Positions 10,771-23,700 of a stretch of DNA of 64,000 bases are shown here, piece after piece; position 1 is the first letter of the stretch; every line of letters begins with the position of its first letter. Made by a program: the position numbers and the translations under genes. The stretch comes from Oryza sativa Japonica Group (taxonomy: Eukaryota; Streptophyta; Magnoliopsida; Poales; Poaceae): NCBI RefSeq assembly GCF_034140825.1, contig NC_089042.1:27719501-27783500 (forward strand). The letters are read 5' to 3'. The notes beneath the pieces are model-generated. The model was not told the origin of the DNA. It ran no database searches and saw nothing but the letters and a program-made list of their open reading frames with translations.

Positions 10771-11154
10771 ATGGAGGTGGAGGAGATGAAGCCGGCCGGC
10801 GCCGGTGGGACGACGGTGGGCGACGGCTTCTTCACGGAGGCCGATCTGGCGGCGGCGGACCAGCTCGTGCAGCTCAGCGTCAGCGGCGGCGGGTGCGAGG
10901 ACGATGGCTACGACTCCTCCTCGTCCACCACGCTGCAGTCGGTGAACAACGCCGAGGCGTCGGCGGCGATGGACGACGACGACGACATGGGGCTGGATAG
11001 GAGGGTCAGGAAGAGGTACCGCCACCTGTCGGAGCTCTACGCCGCCACGCTGCCGGTGAAGGAGAACCACGGCGGCGGCAAGCGGAAGAAGAGAGAGGAG
11101 GACATGGGGAAGAAGAAGCAGCCGCAGCCGCAGCCGCAGCCGCAGCCGCGCTAG
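10771..11154 (+). CDS. Small plant protein of unknown function, paralogue 1 (127 aa)
   Basis: A single exon with the first good ATG after the TATA box and its leader. The N-terminal part holds the motif FTEADLAAADQLVQLS (residues 21-36), followed by a Ser-rich acidic linker with SVNNA. A basic motif RVRKRYRHLSELYAATLP is at about residues 77-94. The tail is Lys-rich and then becomes a (PQ)n run coded by CAGCCG repeats. All three motifs recur in order in the gene at 13695-14120, so the two are paralogues. No signal peptide or membrane segment is seen. The basic clusters suggest a nuclear protein, but that is inference. I do not recognise the family by name. Confidence 0.8.
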   Translation: MEVEEMKPAGAGGTTVGDGFFTEADLAAADQLVQLSVSGGGCEDDGYDSSSSTTLQSVNNAEASAAMDDDDDMGLDRRVRKRYRHLSELYAATLPVKENHGGGKRKKREEDMGKKKQPQPQPQPQPR

Positions 11155-13694
11155 AGGAATCGGGAACGCACGGATGGATGGACGGACCTATCTGTAAATA
11201 TTTTCTTCTCGTAGGGTGTTTGCTTTCACTTTTTTTGGTTAATTTAGTTTTCTCCTTTTGCCACCTGCGCGTGGAATGGACCGAGAAAAAGAAGAATTTG
11301 TACAAAGTTTGAGTTTTGGTTTTCAAACAATCGATGACACGCAGCGATCGGTCGGCTTGCAAGAGGTTTTTTGTACACGCTGCCTGTGAAATGTATCGAA
11401 TTTTTGTTTATTTTTTCGAATTGAATGCTTTGGTTGCTTGCTTCTGGAAGATTCCAGAGGTGGCTAGGCTATAGCTAGCCTAACGGGTGACGCCATCGTT
11501 TCGGCAGCCTGCAACCAAGCATGGCAAAGCTTGGTCGGCGCGCAAAAACATACGCTGTTATTCGCACCAAATTAAGACACGTATATGTGTAGAGATCGCT
11601 CGATCATATCGTGTCCCGGTAACAAAATTTAATTAGCTTTCAAAATCTCATATAAAATAGTATAGCAACTTTATTTACTTTAATTTATTTATCGATCACA
11701 ACTAATTACTATTATCATGTCTTATTTAATTTCACTTTTAGCCAATCAGAAATATTTCTCAATTAGCTTTACCCTCTTTAGTTATGTTCGGATTTTGGGA
11801 CAGAAGGGTTACATGTTTCAGATCGATTACTTAATGACCAATCAAGCTTCATGTACGTAACTAACTGATTTAGCTAGCTGCGTTGATCGGTCAAACGCAC
11901 GCATACAGCTAAAATAAAATGTACTCTGACCGACAAAAAGGAGAACAAACGCCATCGTCGCTACAGATGTAAGAACTAACCACAGTTACATAATAATACT
12001 CAGGTTGAACAAGACTAGATCGTCAGCCTCCGTTCTAGTTCGGTTCTCTGTGTACACCATTGGTTGGATCGATCGAAAAAAGTTTGATCCGAACTGTCTA
12101 ATTCACAGTAGAGATAAAAGAACAAGCCTGCAAAACTTTCAATATATCTATAATTATATTTGGATCATGGAAAAGAAAGTAAATCACAAAACTAAAAAAA
12201 TACTCTAGTCAAACTATTGAAATTATTACAACAGATTTAAGACGATGTATCATTCACCAAAACTATCCCAAAATTTAAGTTTGGATATTAAAATCTTAGC
12301 ACTATTGTTCTGATAGAGTTGTAAATATGTAGTTCTGCAATTGTCTGCTTAAATACATAATTTTATGCTAAAGTTTATACTATATTTGTAGTTCTAGAAT
12401 ATATAGTTAAATATGTAGCTTTTCAATAATATCTTTGGAACATAATGGGCTGTAATGCTGCTTTGCAGCCGGCTGCAGCAGTAGATGGGTTGTATATATA
12501 GTAAAGCAATATTAGCTGCCGCGATCGTATAGCCACATCAATCTCTCCCCAACACTCCAAATAATCTTGAGAGATGGGGCTGGGTGAATGTCATCATGTC
12601 TAAGCTAAGGTAGAGGGTGGATGATTGAGAATACATGAGACCGTGATATACTCTTTTCGTTCGAAAATAGATGTTATTTTAGAATTTAAAATTTGTTTCA
12701 AAATGCTTGTTACTTTGGAATTGTGCCTTTTTTCCATCCCACCCCTAAATACATAATTTGATAAAGAACGCTATAATAGTTCTTCTAAATATTAGTTTTT
12801 AACGGTAATTATATTAGGACAGAGATATACAAACTGGCTTGTGTACTGATCCATCCAATCACCTACATATATATGATACATACAACACGCAGCTACGCAC
12901 GCATTAGCTGCCTGAAATTAAAGGTCTGAAATTAAAGGTCGCGAGAGGCCAACACAGTACAGGAACACTACACGCGTACCGACCATGTACAGACTTTAAT
13001 TTACATTTCTCTCGACTTGTTGTGATTTAATTTAGCCGTGTGATTATTAACATAACACACCCCCTACCTGGATGGCTGGATACTACGGAGTATAAAGCAA
13101 AGCTAAGCTGGTACGTGCATGCAGTCTAGCTAAGCCCTGCAACTTTGACTTTTCTATGAATTAACCGGCGGCAACTAGGAGCCACGTGAGGTGCGCCGTG
13201 ATGACGTGTCTCATGCCCACCTTTTAACTCTTTCTCCTCCTCCGTCAAATTACTCTAATCTCCCCCGCACAAAACCGAAATTACACACAACTCCTTCACT
13301 CCGTTAACCTAGTACTCCTAGCCATTTTCTCACATACCCCCCTGAGAGGAAAAATCGAGTCCAGCGCAGGCAGACTCATCACGGCCACGCAATTTCCCAT
13401 CAGCTTTTGTTCCCAACCAAGAATCACATTTTTCACAAAACCCCCCGTACTTTTTCTGTTTTACACGCCTAGGCGAAGTCGGTTTCCGCCGAGTCACGCC
13501 GCACGCAGCAACCACATGACCGATTAACTCCCTTCTTCTTCCATCTTAACCCACACCCACACACAAAAATAAAAAATAATACTAATAAACCAACCAAAAA
13601 AAATCGAGGAAGAAATTAGAGAGAGAGAGAGAGAGCACACGAAATTAACCGGCGGCCAACCCATCCACGCCCCGCCGCCTCGATCCAATCAGCC
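11155..13694. other. Spacer between the two small paralogous genes
   Basis: It is AT-rich, without a credible coding region. A decayed Stowaway-like fragment is near 12650-12720. The last 150 bases hold the (GA)n-containing 5' leader of the next gene (13618-13636). Confidence 0.55.
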
Positions 13695-14120
13695 ATGGAG
13701 GGATCCCTAGCCCGGCGCCGGAAGCTACCGCCGCCGGCGGCGGAGGCGGAGGCGGAGGCGGACGGGGAGAGCCTGGTGATGTCTCTGTCGTCGTCGCCGA
13801 AGCAGCAGCAGCGGTTCACGGCGCTGGAGCTGGCGGCGGCGGAGCAGCTGATCCACCTGAGCGAGAGCAGCTCGTCCCCGCGGTCGTCGTCCTTCTCCTT
13901 CACCTCCGCCTCCGCCTCCGCCTCGTCGCCGCGCTCCGTGAGCAACGCGCCGCGGCGTGGGGGTGGCCTGGGCGAGGCGGACGACGAGGACGACGAGCAG
14001 GAGGTGGGCGGGAGGCCGCGGAGGAACCGGAGGCTCCGCCCGATCGCCGAGATCTACGCCGCCACGGCGCCGATCGGCGGCGGAAGGAAGGCCAAGGCCA
14101 AGGCCGCCGGCGTAGAGTAG
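13695..14120 (+). CDS. Small plant protein of unknown function, paralogue 2 (141 aa)
   Basis: A single exon, GC-rich, with the ATG in a favourable context (gccATGGag). It shares three blocks in the same order with the gene at 10771-11154: FTALELAAAEQLIHLSES (residues 36-53), SVSNAPRR after a Ser-rich linker, and RRNRRLRPIAEIYAATAP (about residues 111-128). The rest diverges into Ala/Glu and Ser runs. The conserved blocks against variable linkers suggest two short functional contacts rather than a folded enzyme. The spacing of 2.5 kb and same orientation suggest an old tandem duplication. Function unknown. Confidence 0.8.
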   Translation: MEGSLARRRKLPPPAAEAEAEADGESLVMSLSSSPKQQQRFTALELAAAEQLIHLSESSSSPRSSSFSFTSASASASSPRSVSNAPRRGGGLGEADDEDDEQEVGGRPRRNRRLRPIAEIYAATAPIGGGRKAKAKAAGVE

Positions 14121-16303
14121 TAGTAGCCGGCCGGGGAGGGACTTGTTTGTAAATATAAGTTATTTGCAGGGACTAGCTTGTTGAGTAAGTAATATTTAAG
14201 GGCGTGATTAGATTAATTGCTAGCGTAGCTTAGTTGTAAATTATGTTACTACTACTAGAGGTTTTGAGTTTAATCAATCAATCGTCCTACTATAAATATT
14301 ATCATGTTTGTTTTCTTTACAAGAGGAATGAAAAACCTATATATAATAACTTTTTTGTTCATCATCGATCTTATCCTATATATGTAATTTGTATAGGACA
14401 AATAAATTAATCGATCAATGATCTAACACGTTGATCAATGCGATCCCCTGGACGATAACATCATGCAAGGGTTTGCATCTATCCATTCTGATGATAGCTA
14501 GCTAGCTTTTAATAATCAAACCGCACGCATATAATTAAGCACGTACTGTGTGCAAATCTTTGAAAGACTTTAATTCGGTCGGCATGGAGGGCAAATGTGA
14601 AACAGCGATTGATCGATCCATATTTGAGTTCATTGCTTAATTTTGTTGATCCAAATTAAGTGATCGATGGATGGGGTCAGGCTGGGAAACAAAAGGAAAG
14701 GAAAATATATAATGGATGAATGCATCGATATGATCGAGACCGAGATCTAGCTACACACCGCGCGATATGATCTATCTATCGACGCCCCTGGGAGCTTCAG
14801 CTTCTTCGGTGGTGTTTATCGTACGTGATTTTTTTGTGAACGTACGTGAGGACGATTATAGAGTGTACTGTAGCTAGCAGCTAGCTAATTCCGATGCATA
14901 TATAATTGCATATATAGATCGAAATACGTAGTATGCGCGTGATCTCGCTGTGTCGCCTGGATCGGCGCTTTAATTTGGCTAGCTAATTACAAGGTGTTAA
15001 TTAGTACTCCTACATGCATACACATTCATATACTGTCGGAATGTAATTAATTAATAAATCATGAGTATATAAATATACTCCTATATATATATACTAGCTT
15101 AGCTATATATACATGTTAAATCCTATAGATACTGTCATGTATCGTGTCCAGTCCAATGACGACCCACGCATGCATCCATGCAGTGACCGCACAATATATA
15201 AAACTGTAGGGAGTATATATACACAGAACTATGGAGGAGGAGACTACAAGGAAGGAGGAGATCATCATTAATTAGTTATTAGCGACCAGAAAAACTTTAC
15301 AGCAAGCTAGGTATCTGCAGAATTATTATTATTTTTTGACTAAAGTATCTGCAGAATTTGAAGCCAACAACATGTTGTGATCGATCGACTGAGGTCGGGA
15401 ATTATCTAGCTATCGATCTCTACGGTGCAGAGGCTGGCTGGGTGGGGAAGAATTAATAATACTTCTACGCAGCAATAGAAAGAAAAAGTCCAACCACACT
15501 GGCGTTCGATCGTATTCTAGCCACTTCTAGATGCTTCTCCATACTTCCTCGTCTCCAATTCCGGCCATCTGCTAGCTTGTATCGATCCCAATATACGCGA
15601 GCTTACCACCACCTTTGGGTGAGGCGGTGAGCTATTCTCCCCGGCCCATAAATAAACTCGCGCCGCCACCTGCTCCAGTGTAACGGAGAGAGTACTTCTT
15701 TGCATAAACCCTTTTTTTTTTTGGAACGTATCTTTGATAACCATGCATGGATTCAGCTAAACAGAACACAGTAATTAACATCTGCTTGAGTGACCTGCTC
15801 AACCATTCATTACAGCCACGGCAATTCACAGATTTGGGCAACACAAAATATTCTACTCCATCATGACTTCTCCTTAATATAGCTTTTAGGTTTCAACTAA
15901 AATTAACGTTCTTGGGTCACTTCCTGGAAGAAAAACCAAGAGACGCGCACGATCAAACATGACAAAATTACTACTACCACTACTACATAAGTACAGGATG
16001 CATAAAGCGCACGCGCACACATGAACCACAATACATGAATGAAGCAGCCGAATTTCGCATGGTACAAAAGAAATTCTCGAATCCATGATACAAGGTGAAG
16101 GTAAAAGTAAGTTATCCAACTAGACACATTTGGAGTCATAAATTTCTCATCGACATAAATTTCCGGCAGATGAAGCAAAGGGTTTTTGCATGACTCAAAT
16201 ATCATTTGTGAGTGGCATGTATAGGTGTGTTACGGTCTCTCAGATCAACCAACTCAACATTGCAATTTGGCAGCCCAAAGTGCCAAAGAAGTGGCCAGCC
16301 AGT
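14121..16303. other. Spacer between convergent genes
   Basis: No coding region is supported. The sequence is AT-rich with many 'gatcgat' and 'agctagct' runs. The last 400 bases or so (15880-16303) probably include the 3' UTR of the proteasome gene on the minus strand. Confidence 0.5.
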
Positions 16304-19300
16304 CTAAAAATCATCGTCATCTTCCTCAGCCATGTGTTTTGCCAGCTCCTCCTCCTGTTGGAGCCTCTCACGGCGCTTCTCCGCACTTTCCTTTTCCTTG
16401 TGAGAGTTCGGGGGGAACCGCATTGCTTTCACAGCTTCATTGTGCATGTTGAGGCAAAATGCAATCCGAGAGTTGAATGCAATCTGTGGTTCATTTGTCG
16501 AGTAGACATCGCCAGTTTCTTTCGACACCATCCAGCCGTTGGCATGATCTATGGTGGCATCAATTGCGCCATCCCTTATTGCCTTGGCTACAATGCTCTC
16601 CGCATCAGCAACAGGATTATCAGAGTCGAGCCTTAGCTTCTTGGCAATATCAGCAAGGGAGATCCGTGAGTATGAAATGCTAATATTGCGCAGTCCGGTT
16701 CGAATAACATTGTGGCGCAATCTCACAATCAAATTGCGAGTCCTGTCAGCACTAAAAGTGCTCACAAATTTGTCGGCGACAGCCCTAAACAATTCAAGAT
16801 CACCGATCCTGACAGCCTAGAGACCACAAATAAGTCAGTCTGAGTTTTCCACCTATGCAACACAGTATTTCAGGAAAGTCTAGTTACTTACATTTGTAAG
16901 CTCGAAGTAGGGTGTCAGTGCTTCCTTCATTCCCTTCTGCATGAACACAGTCCTCTCTGGAATCTCTCCGAGAAGTAGTCTCACTATAATAGCCCATTTG
17001 TTGCACTGAATACGAAAGCCACGAGCTGTAATGGGTGCCTTCCGAGCAGCTTGCAGAAGGCTTTCCTTAGCATCAGTGTACTCCAACTGAATTGTCCTGA
17101 TTTTACCCAAGTAGAACAGGTATCGACAGAACTGCAATAAAAGGCACTTATTAGCATATGCCCAAGAGTCTGTCCTGTGAATTCAGTTGGCTGAAGGATG
17201 ATCTCATACTTCAATAATCATAAAGCATTAACTAAAATGAAGGTGTCTTAACAACAACATGTAGAAACAAATTTAAGTGGAGTATGAAACTTCGCATGAG
17301 CAACATCCAAAACACAATAAATTCACAAGCTGTAGAGTAATAAATGGTGCAAGCAGATATATACTTGTTGATTGGAGTGGGCTTCAAAACGAGGAGCTTT
17401 TGACCTAAGTTTCTCTGCTTGATCATACAAATTATAATGGAGGTAATTGCGAAGAAGCAGGTTGAGCAAAGTTTCCTGCAATCAAGAAAACAGGTATATT
17501 TACACAGATTACAAGAATTAGATGACTTAAAGGTTAATAAATCAATGAGGATATAGAAACCAAAACTACCTGGCCAAGTTCATCGCGGTGAAGAGTTGCC
17601 ATTCTGTGTAAGGCTAGCAGATTCCTGAAAAGAGAGTAAATGCAGGAAAAGTCGATAAACATGGTAGTAAGACACTGAATAGTGAGCAACTAAGCATTAA
17701 ATAAGACCTTGACGTACCCACGGATTTCAGCAAGGCTGTTGGTGAGTTCATGCACATATGAGTAATAGAAGTACAGTCTAGATGCCAGAACATCAACAGT
17801 TCTCCTGTTCAAGTTTTTCAGACGAGCAATGCTTGCATTTGCACATGCTTTAGCCTAGAGACAGGTGAGAACTTTAAATTAGAATGTCTCACTGAGAGCA
17901 GAAGATAAAATCAGTAGTCTTAGACGTACATCGTCGTATTTCTTCTGGTCAATAAGAAAAATCAGGACAAGCAAATAGCAATATATTTCAATCTCAGGGA
18001 GGCCATGCTTGATCGAAATCTGAGTTGCTGGAGCTGCCATGTCAATGTCCATCTCAGTGTCATCTTCCTAAAAAGCAACAAATAAGGACATCAGACACCG
18101 TGCATATGATAACAGTATGTTTTACCTTACTCTCCTTATTATATCATTGTATACACAATGAAACAACAAAGTTAGGCTTCCAGGTCCTGAGCCCTAAATT
18201 ACAAAACAAGTAGCAAAAACAGAAACTACGCCGACCATAGTGCAACAGCATATTATGTTCTTCATATAACAGAGTCATCACAAATGAAAAAAAAAAAAAC
18301 AAGTAGAGTGCAGTATCTCATACTGGTAATCAATTTCTTGGGTATCATAGAGATACTGCTAAATAAGGCTTAACGTTACAGCTCTAGACTTCTAGGAATA
18401 GCTTTCTAATATGTTCTAAAAATAGATTTCAGCATAAACATGCAGAAATAACATAACGATAATGAACAACGTTGCAAATATACGATACATGAAAATATGA
18501 TCTTTTTGAAAGTCGAAGTGCGCAGTGAAGGAGCTCACTTAACCTCTATTTGCAAGTGCTTCCTATCAAGAGATGAAAGAAAATGACCCATGCTATATGT
18601 TCAGCGATTTAGGTTGCTAATCATGGAATGACAGACACAGGCGATCCAAAACAGCCATGAGAAAGTCAAACACCACAGTGATAAATCAAATAACAAGCAT
18701 CTATGAATTACATCAGTAGTACCAATGGAATAATTCCAGTTTTGATAACAACAAAAATAAGACCACACCCACCCAAAATTCCTGTTTACCAGTTAATTTA
18801 AAATTTTAACCATATGATTAGCTTATTTAAAGAAAGAATTCCAAAATAACTACAGAGCGGTTGATAATGCAGTGATGATAAATCAAATATCCACAGTTAG
18901 CATCACAGGTACCAAGGTTTGGAAATTCCAGTTTTGCCATAGAAAACCCAGATCCACACAGAATTACTGATCACTATGTTAAATTAAACCAACTCAATGC
19001 AAATATCTCAGTGCTGGAAATTTTGTCAGAGGTACCTACTTACCAACGGGAAACTTTCCAGAATCACACACATCATGCAAGCATGTCTAGTAAGTTTATC
19101 CATGCCAACAACTATATCTAAACACTGATAGTTTAGTTGCATCACATGGAATATTAAGTTGCTCTTACGCTGAGTTATACTAGTAACAGAAGAAGAACGC
19201 ATGAGAAGTAATTCACCTTGGGGACGAGGGAGGTGAGGCGGGTGTAGGCCTCGGAGGAAGGCGGGAGCGCGAAGGCGAGGAAGGCGGAGACGTCGCGGGC

Positions 19301-19570
19301 GGCGAGGCGGCGGCGGAGGGCGACGGTGAGGCGGACGGCGCGGGAGATCCGGCGCACCTCCTTGGACAGCGAGCCGGCCTCGATCACCGAGGCGATCTCC
19401 TTCAGATCTGGGACGAACAGCGCGCAACCACATCAGAAACAAATCTGAGGAATTCCACCCGAGGGTTTCTGGGGGATGGGGGAGGACCGCTTACGGTGGA
19501 GGGCGGAGGCCGCCGGCGCCGCGGGAGGCGCCGCCTGCGGCTCGGAGTCGCTCATCTGCACGTCCGTCAT
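16304..19570 (-). CDS. RPN3: 26S proteasome non-ATPase regulatory subunit 3 (RPN3), complete
   Basis: Eight exons on the minus strand, from the 5' end: 19570-19495, 19407-19217, 18067-17930, 17854-17718, 17624-17570, 17475-17365, 17131-16892, 16816-16304. Together they are 1,461 bp, or 486 residues, and all junctions are GT-AG and in phase. The length agrees with plant RPN3 proteins. RPN3 is a scaffold subunit of the proteasome lid. The C-terminal half carries the PCI region, with [20 protein letters not shown] and [14 protein letters not shown] in the winged-helix part. The protein ends in an acidic EEDDDDF tail. The start [12 protein letters not shown] is the first ATG after the presumed promoter. 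The 1,149-bp intron 2 has no obvious gene. The rest of the gene is compact and shows no defect. Confidence 0.95.
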
Positions 19571-20731
19571 CGCGGCGGCGGCGCTGGTTGGTTCGTGACT
19601 TCTGCCTCAAGAAGGTCGCTCCCCTTCCCTTCCGAGCTTGGGCTACCTCTCCTCTGCTTTTCGTTGTGTTTCCTGTATTTTCTTTGTTTTATATTTTGCT
19701 GGGCTGAGCTGGGCCGTCTGTGTGAGGGCCGTGTTGGTTTTAAACTGGGCTTGTTCATCCTAGACGGCTTAGGATTCAGGCCCATCGCTTCCTCCATACA
19801 GCATCGCTCGTTGCCAAAATTTAAAATCTTTTATTTAAAGTTTATTTTTCAGTATTGGCATCTAAATCACTAAGAACGTATAAATAAAAATCTTACCTAT
19901 AAATATTATTATTTTGCTATTATCCGTACTTGGCTAAACGATAGGGGCCTCAGTTTGCTCTCCTACCTCTTCATGCAAGTGTCATTTTGTCTTATTTCAT
20001 CAAAATCCAATGGAAAAAAAAATGGTCTTATAGCACGGAAATATCTTTACTTATTTTAGTTTTATTTATATAGTAGCACCAAAAGCCAATTCTGTCAAAA
20101 AAAATTTTCCGTGAGTAAGTCACTGGAGAACGAATGTTGCTTGCGTTACATCATACACATCCATTGCCCAAGTTCCATTGCCATTGACAAACAGAATCTG
20201 AGACCAAACTGCCAAAACACAGAACCACAATATCAACGCAACTGCATTTCTTTTTACCCACTCCGTTTAATATTATAATTCGTTTTAACTTTTTTAAAGT
20301 CAATTTTTAAATGTTTGACCATTATTTTTAAAAAAACAGTAACACTTATAACATTATTTGTTTTATGTTGAAAATATTGTTATGTTTTTCTATAAACTTG
20401 ATTTAGAAAAAAATTGTATGAAATGGAGATACTAGTATATAATATCATGCTTTATTCATGATATTTATCTATTCTACACGCGCACGAATCTCCAATCAAA
20501 TCCAAACAAACAACAAGGTGCACATACACTGCATAATTGCATCGTGGATTGACATTCTCGGATACACAAAACCACGACATATCAACACATCTGCATTTTC
20601 TTATTGCAATCCATGCTACGCGCACGAATCTCAAACCAAATCCGACAACAGGATGTACATGTACTTGCATTGTGCAGGTACATTACAAATTCTTACGCCA
20701 TGGATGGATGATGAAGCTCGCTGTCGCTTAA
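19571..20731. other. RPN3 upstream region and 3' flank of the MATE gene
   Basis: The first 220 bases are the probable RPN3 promoter. Beyond it there is AT-rich spacer with a decayed Stowaway-like stretch (about 20260-20420). A local near-duplication of 'acgcgcacgaatctc...aatccaaac' phrases is at about 20477-20510 and 20618-20645. No gene is seen. Confidence 0.5.
19699..19786 (-). promoter_or_regulatory. Cluster of TGGGCC/T motifs upstream of RPN3
   Basis: Four TGGGCY-type motifs (at about 19700, 19710, 19745 and, inverted, 19778) lie 130-216 bp before the RPN3 ATG. Such site II-like motifs are known in plant promoters of proteasome, ribosomal and cell-cycle genes. A coordinating role here is inference. 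Confidence 0.5.
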
Positions 20732-23700
20732 CTAGATGGGGTCGTCGACGGCGAGCTTGGCCGTGCCACCCCAGTGCTGGATCCTGGCGTGCGCCTCGCT
20801 GGCCTCCTTGTTCCAGTTGGTGCGCGCCGTGATCGCCACCAGGATCGCCGTCTGCAGCCCGACGCCAGTGAGCATCCCGCCCCACATCCCCTGCACGCCG
20901 CGGCGGAGCGGGAACGCGATGGCGTAGCCGACGGGGATGCCGACGCAGTAGTAGCAGCCCAGGTTGATGTACGCCACCAGCCACTGCCACCCGGCGCCGA
21001 CGGCCACGCCGGAGAGCACCGGCTGGACGCTGTTGAGGAGGAGCGAGAAGGCGAACACCACGCCCAGGCTCGCCACCGCGCGCACCACCTCCGGGCTGCC
21101 CGTGAACGGCGCGCCGTACACGTCGCGGAGCAGCAGCACCGCCGCGAAGAAGGCGACGCCGATGGCGACCGAGGACACGAGCACCACCGCGATCGCGAGC
21201 CTCGCCGCCCGCGGCCGCCCCGCGCCCAGCTCGTTCGACACCCTCACGCTGATCGCCGCGTTGAACCCGAAGAACACCATGATCTGCCACCCAAACAGGT
21301 TCGTGCTGCAAAATGCAAACAGATCGAGATCGACATCAGCTACGATCCGAGCATAAAACAGTGAAGACGATGAGTGATTACTGATTAGTGTGGGTTTTTG
21401 TCCCTAAGGGGTTATTCTCTCATTTTGTGCATGCCGTTCAAAAAATTATCAAAAAATTATTTAAAAATTATCAAGATAGATCAATATATGATATATCTTT
21501 CACAAACATGCGAGTTAAAATTCGACTTATACAATTCGAAACAAAAATAATAAATTTAACTGTGAATTACACGTTCACTTTATAGTCAAATTTGTTATTT
21601 TTGTTTCTACTTGTATAAATTGAATTTGAATTTGCATATTTGTGAATTGATATATCACATGTTGATATATCCTACTATTTTTTTCAATTTTTTTATGACT
21701 TTTTAGTGACACAAAAATAAAGAGATATCCCTCTAAGGGATGATTTGAGTTTTCACTAACCAGATGGAGACGGCGGCGACGGCGACCTGGGCATTGGGGA
21801 GGTTACCGACAATGACGATGAGGAACATGTAGAACCAGAACTCGAGGCAGATCATGATGGCGGAGCCGAGGGAGAGGCGGGCGAAGCTGAGGAGGTCGGT
21901 GAACGCGAGCCAGTCGAACCCGTTCCAAGCTCCAGGGCAGTAGCCCATGACGATGTAGGCGAGCTGGCCGAGCACGACGAGCCACCACGACACGTTGAGC
22001 GCGACGGCGAGGCCGACGAGGCCCATCCGGAGCGGCACGAGGAGAAGCCACGTGAGCGCGACGTGGAACAGCAGCACCGCCGCGGAGACGGCCGCCATGG
22101 CCATGACCTTGCTCTGGGCCTGGAGGAACTTCTGGATGGGGAAGTTGAGGGCGTAGGCGAAGAGCTGGGGGATCATGTAGAGGGAGAAGCGGCTGGCGAG
22201 GACGGCGATCTCGTCGTCCTGGTGGAAGAAGCGGAGGATCGGGGTGGCGAAGAGGTAGATGGGGAGGAGGATGACGCTCATGGCGGTGAGGATCACCCAT
22301 GAGCGCTGCAAGTAGATGCCCAGCATGTGATGCTGCTTCGCGCCAAAAGCTTGCCCGCATAGCGTCTCCAGCGCGCTCCCCATCCCGTACTGCACCGCAC
22401 ACATTCATACACACACAACACATTTTTAGGAGTAAGCTAAAACAAACAGATAGATTATTATGATAGATTATTACAATTTATAAACCATATTACTATAGTC
22501 TGATAATCCATTCGAAAGGTGCTTTTTTAGATTATTTGGTGGCTAACAACTAACAAACAGCTAACAATTTAGAGAAATAAACATCTAACAACTTATTCTA
22601 TATCGGCTTATTATAATCCGACTTATAATAATCTGGCTCTTAGAGAACGGGTAACACGTGTTGCGGGAATCTTCAAGTGGAGGTCAGAAATTCAAGCAAG
22701 ATTTCCCAAAAAAAATCTTCTAACATACTTTTGAAATTTTAGTTAAAACTAATTTAAATATGTCCAAAATTAAAGTTACATAGCCTTCCATTCGTTCTTA
22801 AGTTGAATTCGATCCTCCTAATCTGGGTAGTAGGCACATGATTTATAAATAAAAAAGACATACTACTAGAAGGGTCAAAAGTGATACATAAACATATATA
22901 AATCATGTGCGAGTGTGTGCATATGGTGTTGTGTGTACAGTAGTGTGTGCATACGCGTCCATGTAATAAAAAAATGTTGCGCAGGTGATGGAGAAAACAA
23001 GGAATTAATAAAAAAGACATGTGCACTTAACTCTCTACTGCAACTATCGCTGTGTTCGTATTAGGGGTGAAAACAGTACGGAATTTTCCGGATTCCGGTC
23101 ATGTTTTCGGAAACCGAATCGGCCAGTCGGAATTTTTTCGGAATTTCTCGGAATCGGAATCGAAAACGGAAATATTTTCTCGGAAACGGAATCGAATATG
23201 ATAATAGCAGTTTCCGTCGGAACCCGGAAACGATCGGAAACATTCCAGAAAAATTGTCGGAATTTCCGAAGTTAAAAAGCCCATAGATTCAATAGTCCAT
23301 AATTCATCCCTAGCTTCCCAGCCCAACCCAAATCGCGGCGGCATCTACCCTAACCGGCTAACCCTATAGGAGAGAGACCGTCAGACTCAGAACTCAGACG
23401 CGACTCGCGAGTTGGAGGCGGAGCGGCGGCTGCGGCGTCCAGATCGCGGCATCGCGGCGCCAGCGTGCCCTCACGCCCACCGCCCGTGGCGCCGGCCCCC
23501 CACCGCCCTATGCTGGTCGCCTGGCCGGCTGGCCCCCGCCGTCCTCGCCCCCACCATCTCGCGCCGCCCTTGCTCTTCGTCGTTTCGCCGCCGGCCGCCG
23601 CCACCATCTCGCACGGCGCCGGCGCGCCCTCGCGCCTACCGCTGGTCGCCTGGCTGGCTGGCCCCCGCCGTCCTCGCGCCGCCCTTGCTCTTCGTTGTTT

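Noticed and set aside
20774-21364. A 196-codon plus-strand frame opposite MATE exon 3
   Set aside because: It is Arg/His/Glu-rich antisense shadow of membrane-protein codons. The minus strand encodes MATE motifs.
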